Below, one piece after another: positions 35,584-43,974 of a DNA stretch of 64,000 nucleotides. A program made the translations under genes and the position numbers. The DNA is taken from assembly GCA_965261645.1 (NCBI GenBank), contig CBDHDJ010000003.1, forward strand, positions 1,054,001-1,118,000, written 5' to 3'. Every line of letters starts with the position of its first letter. Within the stretch, counting starts at the first letter, position 1. Source of the DNA: CBDHDJ01 sp965261645. GTDB lineage: Bacteria; Pseudomonadota; Alphaproteobacteria; SHVV01. The notes beneath the pieces are model-generated. The model saw nothing but the letters and a program-made list of their open reading frames with translations, searched no databases and was not told where the DNA came from.

Positions 35584-35745
35584 CTAACGGCCAAAATCGC
35601 AGCCACGCTTCAACGGCACAACGTGATCGCATTCCAACCGACCGGCCTTTCTGCACATTGCGCAGCGCCAGCCGTCGCGCTCAAAGACGGCGCGGCGCAC
35701 CTGTTGCCAACGCTTGTAACATAAGACAGTGTGGTGTTTGCTCAT
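35584..35745 (-). pseudogene. HNH endonuclease fragment 2
   Basis: 53 codons: MSKHHTVLCYKRWQQVRRAV, then FERDGWRCAMCRKAGRLECD and HVVPLKRGCDFGR before TAG. The first half of an HNH domain only; the second zinc/His segment is gone. It breaks off at the same place as fragment 3 (just after PLKRG). Confidence 0.7.
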
Positions 35746-35780
35746 AAGCCAATTCAAAAATTCTGTTCGCGGATTGAGTC

Positions 35781-36418
35781 ATGGATAAAATCACACAAGA
35801 ACGTTCATTTAATTTAGTTGGAGAATACATGAGTAAGTGGGCTATTGCTGAATATTCAGCCGATCAAGTTATTGCCTCTGCACTAAATCTAACACCTATG
35901 CATTCTCATCTCCTCTATACTACCATACCGATATCAAATAAACTCGAACTTACCAAGACGATGATATCTTTGTCTGACATGAATCAAGAAGAAAAAAAAC
36001 ATTACACGAAACAAATCAGATTGTTTATGCATCAAACCCAGCATAGGAATATCATAGCTCACTACATGTTCTATGTGTCAGAAGATGGAAAGACGGTAAA
36101 TTTTATACGATCAGCGGCAAAAGGAAAGTTAACCCTCGCCGAGGGCTCTACTTTACAAACAACTAGATGGACTGCAGATCAGTTTGAACATCACATTAGA
36201 GTGTTAGATAGTTTGTCAAATGAATTGACAGGACTCCAAGAAAAGGTGATGGACCCTTTACACCATGAGCTTGTTCAACTCTTTCACAATATAAAAAAAG
36301 GCGTTTTGAGGTTAACCCATCAGAAATGGTGTCGATTTTGGCTGCTCTCATGAATAGATTCTCTGCAATGTCAGAATCACAAAACACGGAAATTGGAGAT
36401 GACGCACCTGAAAGATAA
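35781..36418 (+). pseudogene. AT-rich gene with HEPN-like RNxxxH motif, frameshifted at A7
   Basis: Starts MDKITQERSFNLVGEYMSKW. The central region NIIAHYMF preceded by QHR gives R-N-x2-A-H, the active-site signature of HEPN ribonucleases (about residues 93-98), within an all-helical protein. The frame hits a stop after HQKWCRFWLLS, but shifting at the run of seven A (36293-36299) continues RRFEVNPSEMVSILAALMNR to TAA 36418, which is far more protein-like. Base composition is strikingly AT-rich against its surroundings, a sign of recent transfer. HEPN assignment is by motif only. Confidence 0.6.
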
Positions 36419-36485
36419 CTTCACGTGCACCGACAAATATCGGGAACTGACTCACCCTGCCATCCCGTGATATCGGAAACTCGGC

Positions 36486-36677
36486 TTAGGTGCGACCGGA
36501 GCCCGCACCCCCGCCGCAACCGCCAGGATCGCCGCCACGCTTGAGGGGCGCAACGTGATCGCATTCCAACCGACCAGCCCGGCCGCAACGCACGCACCGG
36601 AATCCGTCACGGTCAAGCACCTTGCGCCGGACGATACGCCACCGGCCAGCATCCAATTCTAGGTGATGCCGACTCAT
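36486..36677 (-). pseudogene. HNH endonuclease fragment 3
   Basis: 63 codons: MSRHHLELDAGRWRIVRRKV, LDRDGFRCVRCGRAGRLECD, HVAPLKRGGDPGGCGGGAGS. The zinc pair C-x2-C and catalytic ECDH are present; the rest of the HNH fold is replaced by a glycine-rich tail. Nearly the same DNA is shared with fragment 2 around GGTCGGTTGGAATGCGATCA. Confidence 0.7.
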
Positions 36678-36725
36678 ACCGCGCCCAAATAAAGGCGCTA
36701 TTATACTTGACAAACCACGATCAGC

Positions 36726-37106
36726 TCACTCGCACGTACCGTAGTACTGGCTGGGTACGAGTTCGCCAAGGATTATGGTGTGACGACTATGCACGGCTCG
36801 GCCGTCTGGCTGGACAGTTGTGGACTGGACCGCTCCTGTTACCAGCTCCTCGAGAAAAGTGACGCCTTTGTCTCCCGTGTGAACTCGCACGGGGTACACA
36901 TTCCGCCCCACCGCGAAAGCATGACCAGTCGCATCCACCACAAGCTCAAGCTTCAAGGGGTTCTCGCTTGATACCACGATGCCCAAATCAGGAGTTACAT
37001 GGCGATCGAACACGCACACGAAGCGCGTAACACTGCTTTCCGCTGCTGCTGGCCCGGCCATTAAAGCCAAGATCGGCAATAGAACGAATCCTGTGAGTGA
37101 GCGCAT
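36726..37106 (-). CDS. Exported protein of unknown function (126 residues)
   Basis: A signal peptide (MRSLTGFVLLPILALMAGPAAAES) and a small beta-rich domain with two cysteines (FVCVFD and YYGTCE) that could form a disulfide. Starts immediately after the stop of the upstream exported protein (GAATAGATG), so the two form an operon. No family recognised. Confidence 0.7.
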   Translation of the reverse strand: MRSLTGFVLLPILALMAGPAAAESSVTRFVCVFDRHVTPDLGIVVSSENPLKLELVVDATGHAFAVGRNVYPVRVHTGDKGVTFLEELVTGAVQSTTVQPDGRAVHSRHTIILGELVPSQYYGTCE

Positions 37107-37445
37107 CTATTCGGTCGGCCTCTGCCCGAGCAGGCACGCTTGGATCGCCAGATAGGTCTCCTTGCTGACGCGGTATTCGCCGTTCTTGCGAACGTCGCCT
37201 TCCATTGGCTTGATCATGACATAGCCGAAAAGCGACAGAGGGCCTTCAGCCGCTCTCGACCCCCGCAATATGTGGTCCTTGCGAACCATGTAGGTGTTGT
37301 AAGCAGGCTCCTGGCCAAATGGCTCGGCGCTCAACGGGCGGAACCGCACCCACTCATCTCCACAGAGTACTTCCTCCGCCTTGGTCGGTGTGACCACCAA
37401 CCCCAAGAGGCATGCTATCAGAACGATCGAGCGAACAGAACTCAT
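37107..37445 (-). CDS. Exported protein of unknown function (112 residues)
   Basis: Signal peptide MSSVRSIVLIACLLGLVVTP with cleavage near TKA-EE. The mature part has two cysteines (EVLCGDEW, IQACLLGQ). First gene of a two-gene operon with the 126-residue protein. No family recognised; periplasmic location inferred. Confidence 0.7.
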   Translation of the reverse strand: MSSVRSIVLIACLLGLVVTPTKAEEVLCGDEWVRFRPLSAEPFGQEPAYNTYMVRKDHILRGSRAAEGPLSLFGYVMIKPMEGDVRKNGEYRVSKETYLAIQACLLGQRPTE

Positions 37446-37614
37446 GGGGAGCGCCGCTCAATCGTCGTCTGCTGGCTTCTTCTGTCCCGGGCGAGCAATC
37501 CGCCTCAGCGTCTCATTGAAACCCGCATTTCCCACGTGACTGATCCATGTGATGCGGTCTTGGTCTGATTCTGGTATAAGAATCAGCGGCTTATATCAGG
37601 TGGAGGTGGCTCGG

Positions 37615-38964
37615 ATGCGGAACCCGGAGGGTGAATCGGATCGCAGCCCACTTCGGCCCTGTTTCGACCGAAGGCTGAGGCTGGAGTTCCACGGTTCGCG
37701 GGTCACATCCGACGCCGGCCTGCTCGCCTACCGCGAACTCGACGATGCCCTGGGCCTGACCGTACTGGCGAGTGATGTCCTAGCTGACAGCAGGACCGGC
37801 AAGAACGGTTGGCACGGTGTCGTCGGTCTGCTTCGCCAATCCGTCTTTGGACGGCTCGCCGGATACGAGGATGTGAACGACGCCGACCGGCTCGGGCGCG
37901 ATCCCGCGATGCGGTGGGTCGTCGGCGGCAAGGCTGTCGAGCGCGGCGGCGCATCGACCAGCCAGATGGGCCGGTTCGAGACTGAGTTGCTGACAATCGA
38001 CGACAACCTCGCCGCGCTCACCGCTCTTCCGGGAGTCTGGATCGACCGAGTGCATGCACGGAACCGGCTGAAGATCATCGTGCTCGACATGGACAGCTCC
38101 GTTAGCCCGACCCATGGCGAGCAGGAAGGCACGGCCTACAACGGCCATTTCGGCTGCACCTGCTATCATCCGCTGTTCGTGTTCAACCAGTTCGGCGATC
38201 TGGAGCGCTGCGCGCTTCGCCCCGGCAACGTGCACAGCGCCCACGAATGGCGCGACGTGCTCGAGCCGGTTGTCGCTCGTTATCGAGACAGGCTGCTTCG
38301 GCGCTACTTCCGAGGAGATGCTGCGTTTGCATTGCCCGGGATTTACGAGTTCCTCGAAGCCGAAGGCTTCAGGTACGCGATCCGCCTGCCCGCTAACAGA
38401 GTGCTCCAGGACAGCATCGGCCATCTGCTCAAGCGCCCCGTCGGCAGACCGCCCAAGGACGTGCGCCGGTATTACGCCAGCTTCAGCTATCGGGCTGCCA
38501 CTTGGACGAAGCCCCGTCGGGTCGTCGCCAAGGTCGAGTGGCATCCAGGTGAGCTGTACCCGTGCGTCGGCTTTATCGTGACCAACCTCTCGCGCCGTGC
38601 TGAGCGCGTCGTCGCCTTTTACAATCAGCGCGGCACGGCGGAACAGCACATCAAGGAAGGCAAGAACGCCATCAAGTGGACCCGGCTGTCGTGCCGCAGG
38701 TTCGACCACAACGCCGTCCGGCTGCAGCTTCACGCGCTGGCCTACAACCTCGGTAATTTCATGCGCACCCTGGCGTTGCCCGATGCCGTGGAACAGTGGT
38801 CACTGACCAGCCTACGGGAGAAGCTCATCAAGATCGGCGCGAAGATCGTCCGCCACGGGCGCTACGTCACGTTCCAGATGGCCGAGGTCGCCATCCCCCG
38901 TGACCTGTTCGCCGATATCCTGCGCCGCATCGACCGGCTCAGACCGAATCCAAGTCCGGCATGA
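37615..38964 (+). CDS. IS1380-family transposase
   Basis: 449 residues; ATG 37615 behind GGAGGTGG. N-terminal LRLEFHGSRVTSDAGLLAYR is typical of the family. DDE residues: IIVLDMDSSVSPTHG (Asp), RRYFRGDAAFALPG (Asp), YNQRGTAEQHIKEGKNAIKW (Glu). Frame intact. A small hairpin TGATTCTGGTATAAGAATCA precedes it at about 37566. I could not fix the terminal repeats, so only the gene is annotated. Confidence 0.93.
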   Translation: MRNPEGESDRSPLRPCFDRRLRLEFHGSRVTSDAGLLAYRELDDALGLTVLASDVLADSRTGKNGWHGVVGLLRQSVFGRLAGYEDVNDADRLGRDPAMRWVVGGKAVERGGASTSQMGRFETELLTIDDNLAALTALPGVWIDRVHARNRLKIIVLDMDSSVSPTHGEQEGTAYNGHFGCTCYHPLFVFNQFGDLERCALRPGNVHSAHEWRDVLEPVVARYRDRLLRRYFRGDAAFALPGIYEFLEAEGFRYAIRLPANRVLQDSIGHLLKRPVGRPPKDVRRYYASFSYRAATWTKPRRVVAKVEWHPGELYPCVGFIVTNLSRRAERVVAFYNQRGTAEQHIKEGKNAIKWTRLSCRRFDHNAVRLQLHALAYNLGNFMRTLALPDAVEQWSLTSLREKLIKIGAKIVRHGRYVTFQMAEVAIPRDLFADILRRIDRLRPNPSPA

Positions 38965-39257
38965 CCGTCGGCAGACCGATCACCGCTGGCCGATCACGGG
39001 ACCGGTGCGTCTCGAATGTCGTGTCGAACCCAATATCGGACGCCGCCAGGGCCCCCAGCCCCCTCTATCGCGCACGTGGCCAACGCCGACCGTCAGCAGC
39101 AAGCGGCTTGCCAACCCGGAACGATTTTGGCACGCTTTCCCGCGTGGATCGGTTCCAACATGGGGAATCCCAGATAATAACAGTGGCTCGGCGGGCCCCG
39201 TTTCGGGCGCGATGCGACGGCGCTCTGAGAATTCAACGATAACAATGGGACGCAGGG
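38965..39257. other. Right end of the IS1380 element and leader of the dehydrogenase gene
   Basis: No credible gene. The last 15 bases contain a weak ribosome-binding site (GGGACGCAGGG) for the downstream gene. Confidence 0.5.
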
Positions 39258-40919
39258 ATGAACGGCAAGGAATCATTCGATTACATCATTATCGGCGCGG
39301 GCTCGGCGGGCTGCGTTCTCGCCAACCGCCTGTCGACCCAACCCGAGGTCAGGGTCTTGCTCCTCGAGGCGGGCCCGGTGGATGAGAGCATCAATATCCA
39401 CATGCCGGCGGCGCTTGCCCACAACCTGGGCGATGCTCGCGTCAACTGGATGTACGTCACCGAGCCCGATCCCCATATGGACGACCGCCGCCTCCCTTGC
39501 GCCCGGGGCCGCACGCTCGGTGGCTCGTCCTCGATCAACTTCATGGCCTACGTCCGCGGCCATGCGCTCGATTACGACCGTTGGGCGGCCAATTCGCTTC
39601 CGAGCTGGTCGTTCGCCCACTGCCTGCCGTATTTCAAGAAATCGGAAACCTATGACCGCGGTGCCGACGATTACCGGGGCGGCGACGGGCCACTGCACGT
39701 CACCGCGCCGACCTATGAGGACAATCGGCTGTGGGAGGTTTTTTTAGAAGGGTGCCAGCAGGCGGGCTACCCGATCTCCGGGGACACCAACGGCTTCCAG
39801 CAGGAAGGCTTCGGTCCCATGGACCAGACCATCCACAAGGGCCAGCGCTGGAGCACGGCAACCGCTTTTCTGCGTCCCGTCATGGGCCGGCCCAACCTCA
39901 CCGTCCGAACCGGATGCCTGACCACGCGGATCCTCTTCGAGGGGACCCGCGCCATAGGAGTCGAATACGCACGCGAGGGCGGGCTTACGGCGGTGCAGGC
40001 CGAGCGCGAGGTGATTCTCTCCGGCGGCGCGCTCAATTCGCCGCAGGTGCTGATGCTGTCCGGCCTCGGCAAGGCGGACGATCTCAGGGCGCTGGATATC
40101 CCTGTGGTCCTCGATCAACCGAGCATCGGCGCGAACTTGCAGGATCATGTCAACCTCACCGTGCAGCAGGAATGCACCCAGCCCGTCTCGATGCGCCCCG
40201 AGCTTGCCCCGTTTGCCAAACTCAAGGCCGGCCTCAGTTGGTTCTTGTTCAAGAAGGGCGGCGCCGCCACCAACCACTTCCATGTCGGCGGCTACATCAG
40301 GAGCCGGCCGGGCCTGGAGCAACCCGACGTGCAACTCTGTTTCATCCCACTCGCCGTCAACTTCGACGGCTCGTACCCGACTCCCGGCCACGGCTTCCAG
40401 GGCCATATCATGCCCTTGCGCCCGACCAGCCGCGGCCACGTCAAGCTCAAGTCGAACGACCCGCACGAGGCACCGGCGATTCTGTTCAACTATATGCAAA
40501 CCGAGAACGACCGGCGGGAGATGCGCGACGGCCTGCGGCTGATGCGGGAGATCTTCGCCCAGAAGGCGTTCGATGCCTATCGCGGCCGCGAGCTGTCGCC
40601 GGGTGAGGGCATCCAGTCGGACGAAGACCTCGATGCGGACTTGCGGGCACGCGGCATTCCCACCCACCATCCGTCCTGCACCTGCAGGATGGGGATCGAT
40701 GATGACGCCGTGGTGGATGAGGAATTACGCGTGCGCGGTATCGAGGGATTGTGCGTTGTCGATGCGTCCGTCATGCCGGACGTGATTAGCGGCAACATCA
40801 ACGCGCCGGTCATCATGATCGCCGAGAAAGCGGCTGACCTGATCGCCGGCAACCCGCCGCTCGAACCTATTTATGTCCCCTACTACCAGCCCGAGAACTG
40901 GCAGACCTCGGCGCGGTAA
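39258..40919 (+). CDS. betA: Choline dehydrogenase-like GMC oxidoreductase
   Basis: 553 residues, close to BetA length (about 556). The FAD-binding Rossmann motif YIIIGAGSAGCVLANRL lies at residues 9-25 with the ribose-binding Glu in LLLEAG. GMC signatures: RGRTLGGSSSINFMAYVRGH and SGGALNSPQVLMLSGLG. The catalytic His region is HHPSCTCRMG and the second active-site segment VISGNINAPVIMIAEKAADL. Strings such as MPAALA and GFQQEGFGPMD are BetA-like, supporting oxidation of choline to betaine aldehyde for osmoprotection. No betB, betI or transporter is adjacent. Another alcohol substrate cannot be excluded. Confidence 0.82.
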   Translation: MNGKESFDYIIIGAGSAGCVLANRLSTQPEVRVLLLEAGPVDESINIHMPAALAHNLGDARVNWMYVTEPDPHMDDRRLPCARGRTLGGSSSINFMAYVRGHALDYDRWAANSLPSWSFAHCLPYFKKSETYDRGADDYRGGDGPLHVTAPTYEDNRLWEVFLEGCQQAGYPISGDTNGFQQEGFGPMDQTIHKGQRWSTATAFLRPVMGRPNLTVRTGCLTTRILFEGTRAIGVEYAREGGLTAVQAEREVILSGGALNSPQVLMLSGLGKADDLRALDIPVVLDQPSIGANLQDHVNLTVQQECTQPVSMRPELAPFAKLKAGLSWFLFKKGGAATNHFHVGGYIRSRPGLEQPDVQLCFIPLAVNFDGSYPTPGHGFQGHIMPLRPTSRGHVKLKSNDPHEAPAILFNYMQTENDRREMRDGLRLMREIFAQKAFDAYRGRELSPGEGIQSDEDLDADLRARGIPTHHPSCTCRMGIDDDAVVDEELRVRGIEGLCVVDASVMPDVISGNINAPVIMIAEKAADLIAGNPPLEPIYVPYYQPENWQTSAR

Positions 40920-40985
40920 GGTTGCGCCGGCGCACGAATGCCGAGAAAGAGCCCGAAGTGGACAGCTTTGAAAAGGGCCGATCAC

Positions 40986-41237
40986 TCAGGGCGCCCCGAC
41001 CCCCTTGAAAAACCCCTCGGTCGCGAGGGTGAGCGCCTCGACCAATGGCGCCCGGCCCGATTTTGACGACAGACGCTTCTCGTCACGGCGGTTCGACAGA
41101 TAGCCGAGCTCGACGAGGACCGCGGGAATGTCGGTGAAATGGTCTTCGTCCTCATCGCAGTCCAACTCGCGGGCCTTCTCGACGAAGCGGTCACGCTGGG
41201 GCTTGGTCTTGGGGTCGTTCAAATCTTCACGGGCCAT
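40986..41237 (-). CDS. Fusion: small conserved protein N-terminus joined to amidase C-terminus
   Basis: 83 residues. The start MAREDLNDPKTKPQRDRFVE, with AGGGGAGG upstream, is the beginning of a small conserved alphaproteobacterial protein. From about residue 37 the sequence is PAVLVELGYLSNRRDEKRL, the C-terminal signature of N-acetylmuramoyl-L-alanine amidase (Amidase_3), with SGRAPLVEALTLATEGFF. The amidase catalytic zinc ligands are absent. A deletion has fused two unrelated genes in frame; function is unlikely. Confidence 0.65.
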   Translation of the reverse strand: MAREDLNDPKTKPQRDRFVEKARELDCDEDEDHFTDIPAVLVELGYLSNRRDEKRLSSKSGRAPLVEALTLATEGFFKGVGAP

Positions 41238-41611
41238 ACTCGCCTCCCCTTGACCTGATAAATAAACGGCGCTGGCACTTCGCTTGCGATCTTGACGATA
41301 CGAGGAAAGGCGGTGACAAGGCTGCAGAAGGTCGACCATACCGGATCGCTGCCGCCATGAAGGTAGAAGCATCGCGCCGAGTGGGCCTTGATCGCGGCGA
41401 TTTCCAGTTCCTTCTTGTGGAACTTCCGGTCCTGGGTGATGACCACCCAGCCCTTCGCTCCGACTTTCGCCAGCCATTCATCGTCTGGCGTGGTGTCATC
41501 GAAGCCTACTTGCTGGAGATCCTTAATGGCAACAGGCGGCTGCACGGCGCGCAGCGCCTTCGGCATTCGCGATCCAACGCATCGGTCGAAGAAGAGCGTC
41601 AGTGTGGCCAC
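41219..41611 (-). CDS. DUF5615-like PIN-fold protein, probable toxin
   Basis: 130 residues. Begins MATLTLFFDRCVGSRMPKAL with an acidic residue in FFDRC; DDTTPDDEWLAKVG and WVVITQDRKFHKKE supply the other acidic positions of Mut7-C/DUF5615 PIN-like nucleases. Overlaps the upstream DUF433-type gene by 13 bases, the normal antitoxin-toxin order for this pair. Toxin activity is inferred. Confidence 0.7.
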   Translation of the reverse strand: MATLTLFFDRCVGSRMPKALRAVQPPVAIKDLQQVGFDDTTPDDEWLAKVGAKGWVVITQDRKFHKKELEIAAIKAHSARCFYLHGGSDPVWSTFCSLVTAFPRIVKIASEVPAPFIYQVKGRRVWPVKI

Positions 41612-42254
41612 AAAGGTCGACGGTCGATATCCACGTCAACCGCCTCAAACTTCAACGCCGCAACCACATGGCACCGATCAAGAACGAAATCCTCGGCGAT
41701 CTCGGCGATATTCTCTCCGCCCTCCCATCGGTCTTTGACCACCCACGTCGCGATCCCGCTGACATGGGGTGCGCCGAAGGCGACGGCTGGATCGATTCGT
41801 ATTGGCTGGTCTTCGCCTGCAACCTTCCACAAGCGCACGATGTCGCCAGCGGGGTCATACGCGAACTCTGCTAATAGGGACTCAAGAATTCGGTTCCAAG
41901 CAAGCTGCCCCCCGGCACCCGGATTGAGAAGCACGTCGGCCGGAGCGTGAGCGTCGATCTGCTTCATGCTCATAAGCAGTTCTTTGCCGTCCGTCTTGAA
42001 TCTGTATACCGCAAAGGGAAACTCAGCCCCCATTTGCTCCGAGAGATATTGCCGCGTCGCCTCGATTGTTCGCAGCTTAACACCAGACCGCCGCATGGCG
42101 GCGACCACTCCGACCTCGATCAATTGAAGATAGGATAAGGCCGCACCCTTCGAACGCGGGGCCAATACCGGAGAACCGCCACGCCGGAGCTTCTGCCAAT
42201 AGGCGACGGTCTGGGGCGACACATGGAAGAAGCGTGCGGCCTCGCTCACCCTAT

Positions 42255-43724
42255 CAGCCCGTTGAAAAAGGCGTCATTGACCGGGTTTCACGCCACGGCG
42301 AAGCATATCGCGGCGAAGGCGGTTTCGCCATCCTCCGAGACGATGAGGACGATCTGAACGACCAGGACGGCTCCAGCGGGCGTAACAAGCACGAACAAGG
42401 CGCCAATTCCGCCCGCCACGGCCTCCTTCGGGGTGCCGGCGCCGATGAGTTGGCGCATCAGCAACGATAGGTTGTGGCCGGCGACGTGAAGCAGGTATCG
42501 CTTGTGCACGTTCTCGCGGCCCCGAAGCCAGGTCCGGCGCATACCGCCGCGATCGAGGTTGTGGGCAAAGGAGCGCTCGACGATCTCGGCGCGCAGCTTG
42601 AAGGCTTCCCTGGCCACCCCCGATAACAGCCGGGTCCGGTTGTTGGTGACCGCCCGGCGAGCCGCATCATCTCCGTGCCAGCGCGCAAAACCCTTCTGCT
42701 TGGGCTCGGAGATCCGGCTCTTCCAGGGGCCGTCGTCGAGCGCCTTCAAGACCAACCGTGAGTGGTAGCCCTTATCGGTCACACATTCGGCCGGATCTTC
42801 GGCCGTCGGCGCCACATCCACCGCCTCGAGGTTTGCCTCGGCCGCCGCCAGGGTCTTGGGAAGCGTTGTCGTATCGCCCTCGTCGGCCGGGTGCAGCTCC
42901 GCCGCCACCACCGCGCCGGTGTCCAGATCCACCGCGTGCTCGGGCTTGTAGGCCAGGTGCGTGGTGCCGTCCTTCATCTTGGCGATCTTGGCCTCGGGGT
43001 CGCTCCTGGAAACCCAGTCCTGGTTCGAGAGCTTCTTGCCCTTGCGCTTGCGGTCCAGACGCGCCAGGTCCTCAGCCGTGGGTGTCTCGATACCGCTCTC
43101 CTGGGCCAAGCGCTCCAGCATCCCCCGGTAACCCTCGCCCGTGTCCCTCCGCACGATGTTGCGCAGCGCCGCGTTGGCCTCCATGGTCGAGGCATCCACC
43201 CCGATGCGCTCGCCCTTCACCAGACCCGCCTCGGCGATCAGCGCCAGGACCCAGTCAAACACCGCCGTGTGGACTTCATGGGGCAGGCGCGCGCGGGTCC
43301 GTGACAGCCAGGAATGGTCCGGCACCCGTTCCCGCATCTCCAACAGCAGGAACTCCCGTAGCGACAGGGAATCCGAGCAGCGCCACTCCAGCCCACGCTC
43401 AGAGTCGATACCCTCGAAGTAGCCCACCAGGTGCATACGGAAGTAGCGCCCGGGTGGCGCCGAAGGCGCCCCCATCCTGGCCGCGTAATAGGGCTGGCAG
43501 ACCGCCTCGGCGAAGCCGTCGAAGCCGCCCTCGATCAGTACCAACTGCAGGCGGTCGTAAAATACATGACCTGGCGAGCGCGGCATCTCCGACCAGCTCA
43601 CCATCAAGTCCCCCTGACGATCCTTCTGCTGTCCCATCGCCATCAGCGAACCCCCCTTCAGGCCAGGACACCAGAGAATCAGACCATGCCGACTTCGTCC
43701 AGGGAAGACTTCGTCAACGGGCTG
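42255..43724 (-). mobile_element. IS1182-family element, lineage A, copy 2
   Basis: Ends CAGCCCGTTGA (42255) and TCAACGGGCTG (ending 43724), flanked by a 4-bp direct repeat CTAT (42251-42254, 43725-43728). Sequence is visibly diverged from copies 1 and 3. Confidence 0.9.
42288..43643 (-). CDS. IS1182-family transposase, copy 2
   Basis: 451 residues beginning MAMGQQKDRQGDLMVSWSEM. DDE residues as in copy 1 (GVDASTMEANA, VTDKGYHSRLVLK, EIVERSFAHNLDRGGMRR). About one residue in ten differs from copy 1, mainly in the linker and C-terminus, so it entered separately. Confidence 0.92.
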   Translation of the reverse strand: MAMGQQKDRQGDLMVSWSEMPRSPGHVFYDRLQLVLIEGGFDGFAEAVCQPYYAARMGAPSAPPGRYFRMHLVGYFEGIDSERGLEWRCSDSLSLREFLLLEMRERVPDHSWLSRTRARLPHEVHTAVFDWVLALIAEAGLVKGERIGVDASTMEANAALRNIVRRDTGEGYRGMLERLAQESGIETPTAEDLARLDRKRKGKKLSNQDWVSRSDPEAKIAKMKDGTTHLAYKPEHAVDLDTGAVVAAELHPADEGDTTTLPKTLAAAEANLEAVDVAPTAEDPAECVTDKGYHSRLVLKALDDGPWKSRISEPKQKGFARWHGDDAARRAVTNNRTRLLSGVAREAFKLRAEIVERSFAHNLDRGGMRRTWLRGRENVHKRYLLHVAGHNLSLLMRQLIGAGTPKEAVAGGIGALFVLVTPAGAVLVVQIVLIVSEDGETAFAAICFAVA

Positions 43725-43974
43725 CTATACGCGGGGATACGGATACGTGAGAACGGCGGAGCAATAATCCCCCACTGAAGCGGCCGGTCGATCCGGCTGC
43801 GGCGGGCCAAAATGGGACCGTCTATAGCCTTCGGTCAGAGTAGCTCTGACTGGAAGGCGGGGAGATGTATCGAGTGGACTTGTACGCACGGGTTCGGCGG
43901 GCGTGCCGTGTCGAGGGGATGAGCACCCGCGAGGCCTCGCGGGTGTTTGGTTTGGACCGCAAGACGGTCCGTAA

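Larger units (their letters stand above)
41599..43747 (-). pseudogene. DUF433-type antitoxin, interrupted by IS1182 and 5' cut by IS21
   Basis: The main part (41599-42254) encodes a MerR-like helix-turn-helix SEAARFFHVSPQTVAYW followed by a DUF433 region near the C-terminus (GIATWVVKDRWEGGENIAEI and AEDFVLDRCHVVAALKFE). The coding frame continues across the IS1182 (42255-43724) as RIRIPAYRVSEAA once one CTAT repeat is removed. The very start is lost at the IS21 end (43748). A GTG at 42247 could still start a nearly complete protein. Confidence 0.72.
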
